Below, piece after piece: positions 1 through 14,022 of a stretch of 64,000 nucleotides of DNA. Position 1 is the stretch's first letter; the number at the start of each line of letters is the position of its first letter. The translations under genes and the position numbers were made by a program. A model generated the notes under the pieces. The model searched no databases, had not been told where the DNA came from, and saw only the letters and a program-made list of their open reading frames with translations. This DNA comes from Anoplopoma fimbria (taxonomy: Eukaryota; Chordata; Actinopteri; Perciformes; Anoplopomatidae), in the NCBI RefSeq assembly GCF_027596085.1, contig NC_072464.1:17621624-17685623 (forward strand). The letters run 5' to 3'.

Positions 1-3000
1 AATGCTGTTGCCCAGTCGGTATTTATTCAACCATATGATTTCAAGCTTTTTTTTTAACGCAATCCATACTTGCAGAATGTCAATCATACCTTAGCATTTG
101 GGTTTGTCTGCCTGTCTGCAAGGTGTGTGTTTAAAGTTAGATGTTGTGGTGTTAATATTCACACAAGCCTTCAGGAAATTACCTGAAGTGTAAGAGTTAT
201 GTATCAGTGCTGGGGTAAACATTTTATAGTGAACAAGCTGAGAATAAACCTCTTGTGATTTAGTTATGTCTGTGATTTTATTTCCCTTCTATTCCCAACT
301 ATGGAAACATACAATATCGATCTTTATATCAACTTACATATTTAGATTTTGGCTTTTAGTGTAGAATTCCCCATTGTTTGATCTGAGTGACCATGTAAAA
401 GCAGTAGAAAATGCTGGGATAAGGATAGAAATGATTTAGCTTTGCTGGACATTGACCATGCCGTGGTTAGCTATTTTTACTCCGGTTCAGCATCTGTGCT
501 GGTGTGACACGGTGTCAACACATTGCAGACTCAACACGCTGTCAGGCCGTGTGGTTTTTGCTCCCCAGTGGGACACTTTGAGCAGACAAAGCACTAGAGT
601 TCTGGTCACTGCAACCCGCATGCTGTTTTTGAAGTTCTATCAAATGTTTCTAATCTTGAACTTTGTGAAGTTTCTCCCTGTACGTAGAAGTGAAGTCCTC
701 AGAACTGGATGGTAGATAGGGATTTTTGTGTGTTTGTGGCTTTGATGTTGGAGCTCTAATGAGAACACATTACTTCATACCTGTTGGGAAGAAACACATT
801 CAGCAAATCAGTAAGCTTCTAAGCAGCTGTTTGAAGTTCCCTTGCCAGTTCCCCTTTTCAAATGTGCTTGTAATATACTGCGTGTTCCTCAAGATGACAC
901 AAATCAATAGATATACTAATCCGGGTGTATCCAGTGGGGCATTCTCTTATCCTGCTGGATTTTCACACACTAACTTAAAAATCTGTTGAGTGGTCTTTAG
1001 GGCAAGTTTCTTATTCCTGTCAGAAGCAAGAGGGATTATGTACGATACTTAAAGCTTCACCCACTTAGAGATGAACTTTTTTTTCACATAAGGCTAAAAA
1101 AGAAGCTAGAAGAAGACACTGTTTACATTTGCTGACATCGTTGGACAGGGTTGTGCAAAGATTGCCCCATAAAACTGGAGGATAAAATGCCTTTTGTTTT
1201 CCCTGTGTTGACATTTTCTAAACTCACAGGTGAAAATGTGAAACTGAATCCACAAGAGTGTAATTGTGCCAAAAGAATAAAAAGATGAGTGGGGTGCAGT
1301 GATGTTCTGTGAATTTAACAGCTACACACTATTTATTGTATGAACAGGTCAAAACAACATCTGCAGCTCTGGCGGTGTTAAAGTCACATTTCAGCCATTA
1401 ATTAGTGAGCAGTCTTGAAAAATCTGGGCAAAAGCATGCTACAGCCAGCAATTGAACTCAAATAGGTTTAGTAGGCTGTGTCTATTGCCTGTTTATTCAC
1501 TGTGTTGAGACTATAAAGTGCCACAAACATGTAGATGACTTCTTAAAGTTCAAACCACAGACTGCTAAGGCCTGATTTGTATCTGTGTTTTTTCTCAAAA
1601 CTTGTACTGTAAACAAGCCAAATGATTTGGTAAAAAAAAAAAAAAATCCACTTACATTTGCGTTTCACATGTTACTATTAAACAAAAAATGTAAAAATTC
1701 CCAACACTTGGAGTGCTGGTAGTCTTGGTCAAGCACTGCTTTTTAGACAGGCTGGTGATTATACTCAAAACAGAATATGTTAGACTTTAATCCACTCCTC
1801 TGTTTGCTTCAGTGATCCCCTTACTAGAACTTATTCCACATTAAGGGTGTTTAGAGTTGACATATTCTTGCCTGCTCCCTCCTTCCATCAATCTACGACT
1901 CCAACGCTGCAGTTCGTTGCTATTTTGAGAGGATCCAAAGAGGATAAAACGAGACACCTGACTGATGGTAAATTATTCCCCCCAATCCTTGAACTGTGCC
2001 TCAAAGCTCAAATTTATGACTCAACTCACATCTAAGAGGGTTTGATACCCGACATTGTCACAGAGTAAAGAGCTGGCGTGTAATTGAATTGAAAAGCACA
2101 AAGCCAGTGGTAGATCGCACTGGAAATTCCCAAAGCCTGCAGATTTGAAACCAAGTCACGACCCTAGTAGCCATAAGTGCCATCCAAGTCAAATCCCAGT
2201 TGCTTGCATGTGTCTCTCTCTCTGTCACACGGAATCCAAATTCCCCCATCAATCGTGGCGGTGGGCGACACGATCCCTGACAACTTTTCACATCAGTCTG
2301 GGGATTAGAGGCATGAGGTTTACGCTGGCCTTGCCAGAATCCAGGATAACATTTTTTGATTCAGCAATTTAAACTAATTTCAAGGCTGGCTCTGCAGCAA
2401 TTTTCTGGATCAATGGAATGTCATAGCTCACTTGGTCACTAGTCCTCTTATCGCAGGTACCTAACACAGGGGGATGCTTTGCTAATTGCCTGGTTTGGAG
2501 AGCAGGGAATTGTCATTTCCTCCATCTTTGCCTGATGTCTGACGGCCAGAACCATTTGATGTGACGGATTATATTTGTTATCGGCCAAACAAAAGTATAC
2601 ACATGCAAGGACAACATGTTTATATGATATGTTGTTAACACTGAATTATATTTTTAGTGAATAGCAATGCTGTACTATTAGACACTGCAGAAAGAAGAAG
2701 AAAAAAAAATATGAAAATATATTTAAAATGCATAAATATCAATATAAATCTAGTGAAAACATCAAAACTGTTTCAAATGTAGTTTTTAAATAATTGCAAT
2801 AGAAGCCTGGGGCAAAATATTAAAAATGCATTGGCTTCTGAACGCATGCTGACGAAAGCAATGTTGTGCCATACCATCTATGTAAATATATACTATTCCA
2901 TAAAGTGTACTATTTAAACATGCATCGTTTTTGATTGCTATTCAAGTACCATGAAACCTCAGAACAGGACATATATTGTAGTAAATGTTGTTGGAACCGA

Positions 3001-6000
3001 GAACACTGGAGCGTGATATAAATAAATATCTGCAAATCACTTCAGTAGTGTGGCTTCAGGGTGGCACAGCTGAGGACATTATCTGTTGGACTATTTATTG
3101 GTGCTTCTGGCTCCCCTTATTCCTTTGAACATGGATAACTCAAATGTTGCAACTGAATCTTTGCGTCATTAATCTGGCAAATTCAAAGAAAAGAAGTAGA
3201 AAAACTGACACAATTACTAGAATTGCTGTAGTCTGTGAGTAATTCAGCAGGGTTTTCCTTTTCTCCTCATTCTGCAAACATTTTATTTCAAGACCGACTT
3301 GGGACGAGACCAGAAAAAATATTTTTGGGGAAAACTGTTTAGTTTAGTTTTTTTCCCCTGGCAGGGCCTGTTCCGTTTTCTTATGTTTCAATTGCCAAGG
3401 ACATAGCAAAGCAATATAGGGTTAAAAAGCAATTTCCTACATCATGACAACTGTACAAATGTATGGTGGCAAATGTTGGAGGAGAAAAGGGGGAGGTGGG
3501 GGTAGATAAGGGGGAGAAAGACACCGTGGTGGCAGTGGTGGAGTAGAGAGGTTAATCCTGCTGTTTAATCTGTGGAGGTATGGGGGGGCCTTATCTCTGC
3601 CGCCTGCTGCCGCTGCGCTCTCCTTCAGCATCCAGCATCCCTGACTGTCTGACATCACTCAGCGCTGGGCCGCGGTGGGGGTTGGCTCGGGTGAAGGGGG
3701 AGAGGAAAGACAAGCTAGCTGCAGCTACATTAAGTACCAATGCTACACCCAGCCATACACACCCCATCTGTCCCACCATCCTCTCCCACATGCCCTGTCC
3801 TGCGGCTTTGTGGCGACCACAGAGAGTCAGACGGAGCTGATTCTGTTCATCATCCTGTGGGACTGATTTTCCATGTTTGTTTTTGTGGAACTGCGATGAA
3901 GGGAGAAACCAGCGAGGAAACGCTGGAACTCATTGGCCTGCTATCTGACAAGACTGTTGGCAAACCGAACAGCTGTCAACTACCCTCAGGCAGCAGAGAA
4001 ACAAGAACAATCCCACATGGGCATACATTCTAGCTAGCATGCCTGTTTGGAAAAACTGAAGCGTGGATATTCATATTCGTAGCCACATCTCACTGCAACT
4101 TAGCTCATGGCTCTGATTAGTAGATGACAGTGTAATATGCACAAGGGCAGCTAGTACTGAAGGCCTGCAGCGGCTAAACTCGACTGTTACTAACAGCAAA
4201 GAAATAACTGGCCCGCCTCCAGGAAGAGGGAAAAGAACACAACATCTTTTGATGATGACTTCCACTTGACCTTACAACCACCATTTAGGTTTCAGCCTTG
4301 GATCCAACAAGCTTTTTCTGGAGGGTGTAACAAACAGTAGCCTTGATGACTGCAAATGGAGAGAGATATTACTGTATTCACTGATTTGGAGTAGCAGTAA
4401 TTAAAAAAATCAACATAATGAAGGAGATGACTGTGTCACTTCCTCGTTCATTTGATTTTCCTCATACTGTCTGTTACTTTATATCCATCTCCTCAAAATA
4501 TCCATTGCATGAATTCGTGGATTTTTTTTATAAAAGGTGTCATTCCTTTGTGTTTTCTTTCATTTGACAATTTCGCATTCATCAATGTTTTTTTTACTCC
4601 TCTATAAACGGTTATATGTTTATAATCCATTATCATCTTTATGTTATCTCTCTAATCCTTATTACTCAGTGGATCATTCCCTTATCTGCAAGACTTTCAA
4701 AGACCATATCTGATAGGATTTATCATGATTTGGTTAAAAAAGGTTTAAAATGTGAAGTATAATGCAAAAAATGCTATATAGATTGTTGATGTGTTAATGT
4801 TGCGTTGGGGTGGAAAGACAACTTTATAAACCTTTAATAACAACGCTGTCAGAAGCCATTGGAGTATTACCACTTTCAGCTTAGAGGTTACAACGGTAGT
4901 TTGACAGGCAGTTTCTAAGATGATCTAAATTTGCATATCAATTTCTAACACAACATAAGGAAGAGTTACTAGTGTTTGGCAGGAAAGATGCCCTGTTTTG
5001 GACTTTTGGACCTAATTAAATTACTTGGCATTCACACTTATCCAACAATATATTCATGCAGAAAATGGACAACCCTTAGCTATGATACTAAAGAAATAAA
5101 CAGACCAACAAAACAAATCCGCATCCCAAGCCTCAGGCTACAAAAACAATTACCAGAAAATCCATTTATACATATACAGCTACCTATTCTTTCAATGACT
5201 CTATTAATGATAACATTCTATTGACTGGCTAAGGTCCCAACTCTGTTGTCCGTTTTGTTAATTTTTATTGAGCAAAAAGAGAGAAAATGCTTTGAGATAA
5301 ACTGCCTGTTGTCTTTACCGAGCAAATCTGCAATAAAAACAATGGTTATGCATCAGAATTTGTGAAATGTTGGACAGCTAAGTCGATACTGTATTTGTTC
5401 ACACAGACAACTTCATCCAAATGCCAGAATCCAGAGAACATTCCTAATGTGCGCTTGTATCTACAATTTCTGGAGGTGATTCTCTGACAATGTTGCTAAG
5501 GGAGCTTTAACAGTCACGCAGTCTCTGAGCCTTTTCATAAAAATGAGATTTGCAGATATGAAATTATATCCTCGGGACTGTTGGTGTCCACAAATAGCCA
5601 TTTTCAACTTAACTATCAGCCTCAGGAACACATTTAGGGAGCACATGTTCCTCTAGTGCTTTAGTTTTTTGTGTTTTCACTGCATTTGAAAAAAAAAAGT
5701 GTAATGATTGGGCAAATAAGATTGCCGTCAGATTAAAAAGCAACTGGGTGCTTTCAAATGTCACATTATCACGGGACGAGACATTAACACAGAGTCATCG
5801 TGATGTCCCCTGAACAGGACATGTGCTCAGGTGGAAAGGGGAGATTAAAACCACCGGAAAGCACAGACAGCTGTCTCCAAAAGGGCACCGCGAAAAATGT
5901 CCTCGGGGTCAATTATTCAAACACTTTAAAGCAGTAAAGACGGAAGGAGTGTGACGTCTTCATACAGCCAGCAAAGCATCTTAGGAAGGAGGTCAAGGTG

Positions 6001-9000
6001 GATGGTTGGGCTTTTGAAGCATGTGACATCGCCGACAGAGATTGCAGCGTCTGATCTACTATGTGTGTTTCTTTAAGCCCCAAACATAATGTTGCTGGGG
6101 ATATTTCTGTGCATCAGTTGCAAAACAAAGTGGAAAGAGTACAATTACAAAGAGTGCAGAACTATTGCAGTTCAGAGTGTGCAACAAACAGATGTAGTTG
6201 CTTTTACAATGATTTCACCGTGTGATTCTTATTTTTTTTCCCACAGGATTTGCACAAAGTCCCTTACTGTGCTGTCAGCGTGGGTGTAGATATCATCGAT
6301 ATTGTAGCCTATAATTATTTAAAGTCAAGACGGAAGGTGTTCAGAGGCCGGTGGCAGTAGCCGTAGGGGACCCGAAGGCAACCAATGAATATGTGAAAAA
6401 TATAAGGTCACTTTATTCAATATCTACTACTTCCTTCATCCAACGTTGATTTTGCTGAATGCCACTTTCTCACCTTTCTCTTGTAGAAGCACTGTGCAGG
6501 CCTGTTTCTCTTGGATACTGTGCGTTACAATGTATCAACCAGCGCAGAGAAATGTTGCTGTGTTTTGGGAAATGTGCTGTTTTGTGGAATGAGTGTTTTT
6601 TAAAATGGTGATTTCTGAAATGTCGTGTTTCCATACATTTTGTGTTTTCTGAAATATTGTTGTCTTTTTTAAAATTTCTTTGTGCACTTATGTGTGAAGT
6701 GTGTAACAAATACATTTTTACTTCTCTTAGAGCACTTAGAAGTGCAATAGTGACCAGACAAATTGAGGGAATATGCAACAATGTATTCATTCTTTTAATT
6801 GAGGCAATACTGTATCATTTTAGTGTTTAGCCCCAGCTAGCAGCGTTAATGCACAGTTGATGGCTAATGACAGGTGTATTAAGTGATCAAGGGATTTTAA
6901 TGGCCACTTATCCCTGGCTGTCAAAGGCAGAGTCTTCTGTACAGAAAGCTTCTGGGAGCTGCTGTCTGTCTGTCAAATGGGCAGCTCTCTGTTCGCAGCC
7001 TCCAAGTTTCTCATTTAACTCTACAGACCACCTGTATCATTGTTCTTGAGGGCCCTCTGTCATGTTTCCTTTTTCTTGAACCCTTGTTGACAAGACAATG
7101 GATGTGAACGTATTTGTAACATGGAGCAAAACTCAATGCATATTAGTTAATCAAGAAGCTAATGTAATCCATTATTCCCTCTTTTTGCTCTTATCAAATC
7201 CTGCAGCCTGCTGATAACAGCAGTTTTTAATAATTAAGAGGGACTGTGTAATCAGCCATCAGCGTATTAACACATCAGAGCAAAGCAAAGCATCGCAATT
7301 ATATCTCTCAATCCTCATACTGTCATTCAACATTTTTACAGTTGGGAATTCAAAAAAGTGTGCCTTTTGGGAATAAAAAATGACTAAATGGGTGGTTCAG
7401 TCTCATGCATCTGCAGAGAAGGAGCCTTTGAACTGTATGTATGTGGATCACTGACTTTACAACAGACAAACTAAAATAATGCAAGCAATGAAATTTTTTA
7501 TATTTATTTTTATTTTTAAATGGCAGGAATATTATTTGTTGTAAAATAATGAGAAGGTGAGATGAGAGGTTTTCGGATCACCTTTGAGCTGTGTTTTGAA
7601 GAGAAGAGAGGTAAGAATACATCGTGTCTCTCCCTTTCCTCCGGCAAAGAACATTTCTCACCGCGATTCTCATGGGGAAGCTTCTAAAACACATCCAACA
7701 CCCACATAACTCCGATTTAAGATCTGCACCTCAGCTAGTCATATCACAGACCAACATTTCACAGTATCCTGCCCCGATACTTTGTCTTTTGTAACTGCTT
7801 GTGTGATTACCCCCGGGGCATCAGTCCTCTGTAAGCTCTTGGCTGGAATCCCCGACGGCAATATTACACACCGGGTCTTTTTTTTTTTTTTAACATAATG
7901 GTGGTTGGGCAACAGTTAGCTAAAGGTCTCTCATCCCATGGTTGGCTCACATCCACACCATCTGAGAAACATTTTACAATATCAGCCATCGACATCCATC
8001 TCTTCAGTCTGTATCAATTCATTCTTTGGATCAATTTATCCCTTTTTTTTTTTCTCTTTGTAGCTTCACACATCTCATCAAGCCACATTTGAAATGCCAA
8101 TGGTTTCATTGATTTCCATTAGCACAGTTCACATCCCTTGGGTGAGGCCACAGCCACGTTGGTCAGGATATTTGAACACTCCGATTGTTTAACACACGCC
8201 AATGCCCTTGGAGCTCACAGTGACCACACAGTCCTATTGTACACTGACTTCTTTCTTTGGTTGAGCAGTGGTATACTATGTAGATCTGATTAAAAAAGAC
8301 CAATGATCCATGACAGGCTTTCCTTCCCCTCAGTGACCTTTTTTGGCACTTTTCAGACTACCTGACTACCTGAGGAGCAGCTCTAGAGTAGTGCTTCAGG
8401 TCCATTTGGAAAACGAGAGCTGATCGGTTCATTCCCTGTAGGATAGTAGAGGGAACCAGAGAGCCGGGCCTCTTCTGAAGGCACACAGCACTAAGAGCCA
8501 TTCGGTGGTCCAGGGAACATACTTGAATGTCATGTTGGATTACATCACACATACTGGGAATAAGGTCAGCATCGAAAACGTGCAAGACCTCCGTGGCTAC
8601 AAGGACGAAGCTGAGTCAACATGGGAGTATTATTAAAAAACCACAGCTGTCTCTCGAGGATAGAAAGTTGCACTTTAAAAGGAAAATTTCTCAGTTTCTT
8701 TGTGAGTGGAGACGCAACAAAAAAAGGCCCAGGATATGGTGTGATTACCCAGAGCTATCTTGCCAATTCAAAGGTTGTTGGGCCTAAAGTCAAATGCCTC
8801 ATACCCTGCAGATACTGTTTATGCTTTTCCTACCAATAATCTCCATGGCAACAGGCAAACAGGACTGTATTATCAATTCTGCATGGGGTTTAAAATGAAA
8901 TCAATATAATTACTTGATAACTTGGAGTTTAGCACTCAACATAATACTCAATAGAGTATTATTCAACATTAATATATCTGGATATGTTAATACAATTAAA

Positions 9001-11221
9001 ATATACATTAAAGAAAATAGCTAGTAAATTTGGGCTATTGCCAGCATAGTTTTTTTTATACAATGCTGTCTAATAATGCATTACATTAGTTCAGTTGTTG
9101 GATTTTTGGTTTATATTGCACTAACAATATCAAATAAAAAAAGTACAATTTAATTGAAATAACAGCTGTGATAATGTGATATATGTATGTGATATTCAAA
9201 GCAATTTGTACCAGTCTAATAAGACAGAATTTCACATTTTTATGATAAAATTGCTATGCAATTACAGTCGAGTATAATTACCAACAATTATTCAAAAGCA
9301 AAGCAGCATGTGTTTACATTCAGTGTATCCAAGGCTAACGCTAGTAAATTATATGCTAACGTACTCTGCTAATGTTAGCTCCACAGGTTTTTATGTAGAA
9401 GTGCAACCTTTTAGAAACATATTTCCTTCCAACGTTTCTGGGTAACAAGTGTCACTAGTGGACAATGTTATCGGTGACAAGCTGGAAATCCACAAAACTT
9501 GCCTGACAATGAATAAAATCTGAAACGATGGCATAAGAGTCTATGGAGTAAAGACAGTTGGACTCACTGGACTCTGGTCAGAGCTGGCCAAAGCTACGCT
9601 CTGATTGGCCAGTCTGTATTCGAGGGGCAAAACTGAGAAAATGGTTAATTATGGTATTATGTTGATTTGCATATTATGGTATATTTATGTTCAAATTCAA
9701 TGTGAATGTTCTAAAAATATACTGGCTACAGCTATTGCTTTGTGTTATATATATATATATATAATTGCAAAGCAATCAAGACTCTTTTTGCAGCTCTACC
9801 CATGCTGCCATGAGCTGGACCATTAAAGTCATTGCTAAAATTGCTCAATCAACAAAATCCCATCAGGGTGCTTCTCCGTCACCTGATTTGTTCCTCTGAC
9901 CGCTTGTGTGATGATCATGTTTCTGAACAGCCAAGATCAAGCACAGAGCTATACGTTCCTCACCTAGCAGGAGCATCCCTGGGAACGTTTTTGTCAGCAA
10001 CTTTTGAGCGCCTACGCTAAAATGTCAGCTAACAAGGCTAAAGGAAAAAGAAGTGCATGCAGACATAAGCTCAGTAAGATATACTATGATCTCCCCGGCC
10101 TCCAGCGGTATCACTAGGTAGTTGTGAAGAGAATTTAGCCGGGGAAAAAGTCAATGAAGTGATCATGGAAATGAGCCCCCCGATGCAGCTGATTGATTTT
10201 TCCAGTGAAAAATGGCAGGTGCGTAGGGAGTACTTGTCGGCACTACACACATCGCAGACGGTATGGGGAATCGTTTTCAGTAGGTGTTCTCACGCCACCT
10301 GAATTTATCTGCGAGTGAGAGGTTACCGCAGTATGCCTTGAATTGAAGAGGTGTTCGACCTAGACTGAAAAATCTCAACCAATTGTAGATAAGTAAACTC
10401 TTTTTGGGGAAATTATTCTGATTTGCCATTAAAAATGAAAATATCAGCCTTTTTGGTGAGATAAGTCAGAGAAAAACTATTTAAGGTGAAGATCAGTAGA
10501 GTTCAGAGCGCTTCAGGTTGCAGCTTCAGAGCCAAGCAAATATCTAGACACTTAAATCAATATTACTATTACAACCAACTGAGTAAAGGTTAACAGAAGC
10601 CAGAGTTAAGCACCAAAACAACATTGATATGATGTCTTTAGTCATACCGAACTTCCTCCTGCACCGGTCTGTGATATCAGGACCTACACCTTAGCATCAT
10701 CCAGCAATATGCAACTTAATCAGGTGCTTCTCAGCTCCAGGACAGTGAGCTTCAGAAGGGAAAAAGGACTGTAGCACATTCATTGATATGCGGCCCTTAA
10801 TTCAACTGTATCTTCGTGGTTGTTTTTGAAAAATAGCTATAATTTTGTGTTTGCTGATGCTAGCAACGGGGCCTTAAGGACAACAAACACTGGATGTGCT
10901 GTGTATTGTTGCTGTATATCACAACTGCCCAACAGAAAGAAGACACACAAGACATAAAAGATGAGTAGGTATGAAGTGCCCCAGAGGAGGGGTTCAAATC
11001 TATGTGTCTGTCCTGGATATCATTATCAGAATCAAAGCCAAAAGCAAAAGAAGAATTAAATAAAGAATTGTTGGTATTTTATCTATTTATTATTGTACTT
11101 CCATTAGGTTGGGGGAATACAAAACAAATTATAAAAATCAAAGTAGCAGAGGCTGAGTATCTTTGCCTGAGTATCCAGCACTATTCGACTTTTATATGAA
11201 AACATTTCCCATCATGCAACT
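1..11221. other. Non-coding block, mostly unique sequence
   Basis: No exon, RNA gene or recognisable mobile element stands out. It contains short homopolymers (A14 near 1632, T14 near 7879), a small (TA)9 at 9746-9763, the hairpin at 8941 and a somewhat GC-richer stretch at about 3590-3850 whose open frames look like chance. A slightly gene-like stretch at about 9830-10420 (ATG at 10021 followed by a 31-codon frame rich in lysine) matches nothing I know. Confidence 0.6.
8941..8962. repeat. Perfect 9-bp AT-rich hairpin
   Basis: ATAATACTC (8941-8949) pairs with GAGTATTAT (8954-8962) across AATA. In AT-rich sequence this could arise by chance. Confidence 0.5.
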
Positions 11222-11234
11222 CAATTGTGTAAAT
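11222..11234. repeat. Left target-site duplication of the SINE
   Basis: CAATTGTGTAAAT abuts the (ATCC)n end of the element and is repeated exactly at 11582-11594 on the other side. A perfect 13-bp duplication marks LINE-machinery insertion and suggests a fairly recent event. Confidence 0.9.
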
Positions 11235-11581
11235 CCATCCATCCATTTTCCGTAACCTGCTTATCCAGTTAAGGGTTGCAGGGGTGCTGGAGCCTATCTC
11301 AGCTGTCAATGGGCGAAGGCAGGGTACACCCTGGACAGGTCTCCAGTCTGTCGCAGGGCTGACATATATATAGACAGACAACCACTCACACTCACATCCA
11401 CACCTACGGGCAATTTAGAGTCTTCAATGCACCTAAGCTGCATGTCTTTGGACTGTGGGAGGAAGCCGGAGAACCCGGAGAGAACCCACGCTGACACAGG
11501 GAGAACATGCAAACTCCTCACAGAAGGTTGTCCCCTCTTGCTGTGAGGCGACAGTGCTAACCACTACACCACCGTGCAGCC
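11235..11581 (-). mobile_element. tRNA-headed teleost SINE with (GATG)n tail
   Basis: Read on the minus strand the element opens GGCTGCACGGTGGTGTAGTG, whose TGGTGTAGTGG is a Pol III A box, and it ends in (GATG)n, seen as ATCCATCC on the plus strand. The B box expected about 45 bases further in is missing; the sequence jumps from the AGCAAGAGG region to a cut-down CAACC. The body includes the widespread fish-repeat motifs CATGTCTTTGGACTGTGGG and GGGTACACCCTGGACAGG. The (GATG)n end is reminiscent of RTE-type LINEs such as Rex3, which is inference. Perfect direct repeats flank it. Confidence 0.85.
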
Positions 11582-11594
11582 CAATTGTGTAAAT
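11582..11594. repeat. Right target-site duplication of the SINE
   Basis: Exact second copy of CAATTGTGTAAAT, directly after the tRNA-like head of the minus-strand SINE. Confidence 0.9.
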
Positions 11595-11883
11595 GATAAA
11601 CATTTTAAATATCAAGTCCAGCCAAACAAAAATAGCCCTGATGCCATCGCTGTGATATCACCCCCACACTTTTCCTGTGTTGGATTGGTTGGAGTGTGAC
11701 TGACCATTTCTTCAGAAACCGTCGATTCAACATTAACACCATCTTCATTCCATTCATGGTCTAGCTCTATTTTTTCATTTGTAACACAACTGACACACAA
11801 TTGTGAGCAATCAAGTTTGAAACTAACAACAACATTGTCTTTCTCTTTGAACAAAGATCCCCGGAAAAGTGGTAAATGGACTT

Positions 11884-12188
11884 AATAATAATAATAATTG
11901 ATTGTACTTGTATAGCGCTTTTCTAGTCTTCCGACCACTCAAAGCGCTTTGACATTACCAATCAATCACCCATTCACACACTGATGACAGGAGCAACCAC
12001 GCAAGGTCAGAACCCTAACTAACATTCATACACATACATACACACACCACAGGAACAGCCTGCAGGAGCAATTTGGGGTTAAGTGTCTTGTCCAAGGACA
12101 CACCGGCATGGACTGCCGGAGCCAGGGATCGAACCGCCGATCCTCTGATTGGAGGACGACCCTGCTCTCCACTGAGCCACAGCCGCCC
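11884..12188 (-). mobile_element. tRNA-derived SINE with AAGCGCTATACAAG-type tail
   Basis: On the minus strand the head reads GGGCGGCTGTGGCTCAGTGG. The A box TGGCTCAGTGG is at 12169-12179 and the B box GGTTCGATCCC at 12125-12135. The body carries TGTCCTTGGACAAGACACTT. The 3' end reads AAAAGCGCTATACAAGTAC and then (ATT)n. Head and body match the SINEs at 36099 and 56746, but the tail differs. The A and B boxes are intact. I found no clear target-site duplication, partly because a second tail fragment abuts the head. Confidence 0.85.
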
Positions 12189-12362
12189 ACAAACTTGTAC
12201 TTGTATAGCGCTGTTCTTGTCTTCCAATCAATCATGTCTTTCACCCATTCACACCCATTCATACACTGATGCCATCAGGGGCTACCATGACCACCTGCCC
12301 AGTTGAAACCATCTAATCATTCATACCCCTTCATACACCACAGGACACATTGACATGGACTA
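12189..12362 (-). mobile_element. Second, head-less fragment of the same SINE family, in tandem
   Basis: ACTTGTATAGCGCTGTTCTT repeats the tail found at 11911. It is followed by CACCCATTCATACACTGATG and CACATTGACATGGACT, which match the body of the neighbouring SINE in the same order. The copy lacks the tRNA-like head with A and B boxes. It is more diverged than its neighbour, so the intact copy may have inserted at the end of this older one. Confidence 0.65.
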
Positions 12363-13427
12363 GTGAAGCAGGTGCCAAGATCATCTCACCAACCACAAAC
12401 TGACAAGAAATATTTAACATTAATGGTCAGACAAATGTCTTATTATGACTCCTAACATCGATCACGTAGTGGGAACAAACTTTACATATTTACCACCAAA
12501 ATCATTAGCATGTTGTTCTATCGGTCTCTGTTTGAACTTACCCACGTCCTACGTTTTCCTAAGTGCTTGCTGCAAGCTTTCAGTCAGCTGGAGTACAAGG
12601 CTGTACATAGGGGGTGAAAAGATTAAATGTAAAAACAGAAAGAAAGCGTCTCTAATCGCAGCAACTTTGAGCATCTTGCCAGCTGTTTTTTCACGGGAGT
12701 GGAAGAGGAGGAGGTGGGTGGTGATAGGACGGGGGATGAACAGATGAACTGATGGCCTTTTGCTGTGTTTGACAGGACTACAGCCTGGCCAGGATTGTTC
12801 TCTGCTTCCCAGAAGACACCAGTCAGCTGCTGGAGGCTAATGTTAATTAGAGCTTGTCAGCAGAGCAGCCTTTAAAAAAAGGGTCGGAGAAAAGGTCAGT
12901 GTGCTATATTGTAATTATTTTACATGTTTAAACGAGGTCCTGTCTTTTCTCTCAGAAATCTGACACCAACATGATCTCTTTTTTTCCAGAGTGGAATTTG
13001 TCTACATAATAGGAAAGGGAGCTGCACCTGCACTCACTGTTGATAAAAGTATTTGATTAAATATTATTTAGCCTGAAAAGATATTTATCTGGTGTTGACT
13101 GACTGTTGACTCATGCAGTCTTTGTGATGGATGGTGGAAAAGTAGAATATTAGCTGGGTACTGATTGTGTATGAATAGAATGGAGCTGACTGTCAATATC
13201 AGTGCCAAGTCTCTTTCTACCATCTATCTATCTCTGAATGGCAATGACATCATGGTCAAAGTCAGTGGAATATCATGGCTATGGCAAATACACCACGATT
13301 ATAGTGCAATTAGGGTTAAGAAACTAAAATATCTAGGAATAATTTGATTAGATGATAAGATCAATACCAATTTCATGTCTTTATGTTCAATATTAAGCAA
13401 CAGACAACAGCAGGTTTTGATGAGCTC
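12363..13427. other. Non-coding block between SINE cluster and MITEs
   Basis: No supported feature. A 100-codon open frame at 12445-12747 has no recognisable domain and ordinary composition for chance. Confidence 0.55.
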
Positions 13428-13735
13428 ATCATAGAGACTGGAAACAGGGCTAAACAGCTTGCCTCGCTCTGTCCAAAGGTAACAAATTCACCCACCAGCT
13501 CGTGAAAAGCTCACTAATAAAAAATTATCTTTGTATGTCAATTGTTCAATCAGTTCAAAAACAGAACTGTAAAGAGAAGAGTTGCAGTTTTACAGGGGGC
13601 TTGAGGGTGTGTGAGTTTTTCTTGTCTGGGAACAGTGACTTCTTGTCATCACTGTGAGATTACTGGGCAACCAGCAGAGACTCCAGGCAACAACGTGAAT
13701 ACATATTTTCCAAAATGTTGAACCATTCCTTTAAG
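13428..13735 (+). mobile_element. Non-autonomous teleost repeat (TAGCATAAAGACTGGAAACA family)
   Basis: The segment runs through AGAGACTGGAAACAGGGCTAA, GCTCTGTCCAAAGGTAACAA and AAGCTCACTAATAA, then TGGGCAACCAGCAGAGACTC, and ends AATGTTGAACCATTCCTTTAA. This succession matches a very common percomorph interspersed repeat that I know by sequence, not by name. The left terminal part is missing or too decayed to see. There is no coding capacity. Confidence 0.65.
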
Positions 13736-14022
13736 GCAATATCATGGTTTTGGTTTAAAACAACCTTTTATGTTAGATTGTGTTAGTGGTCATGTTAGAA
13801 AAATGACCACTGTGATTGTTAAAAGAAACCAACATATTGCTAACCTTAAGGAAGTAGTGTGTCCTATACGTGTTGAGTGAAGTTACTGCCTTTAAGCCTT
13901 ACCAAACCTTAATTATAACACATAATTGTTGTTCAGTTTGGAGAACTTGTGTTGCACTTTTGATTTACATAACTGGGTTTTTTTCTTTCAACTAAATGAG
14001 AAAAAAAACAGGTGAATCTTTG

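Noticed and set aside
3580..3850. GC-richer stretch with overlapping frames as a gene or CpG island
   Set aside because: Frames overlap on both strands without domains, and CpG density looks too low and too short for a clear island.
10021..10116. Short lysine-rich frame beginning MSANKAKGKRSA
   Set aside because: Only 31 codons, with no supporting similarity or downstream continuation; possibly a decayed transposon leader but not supportable.
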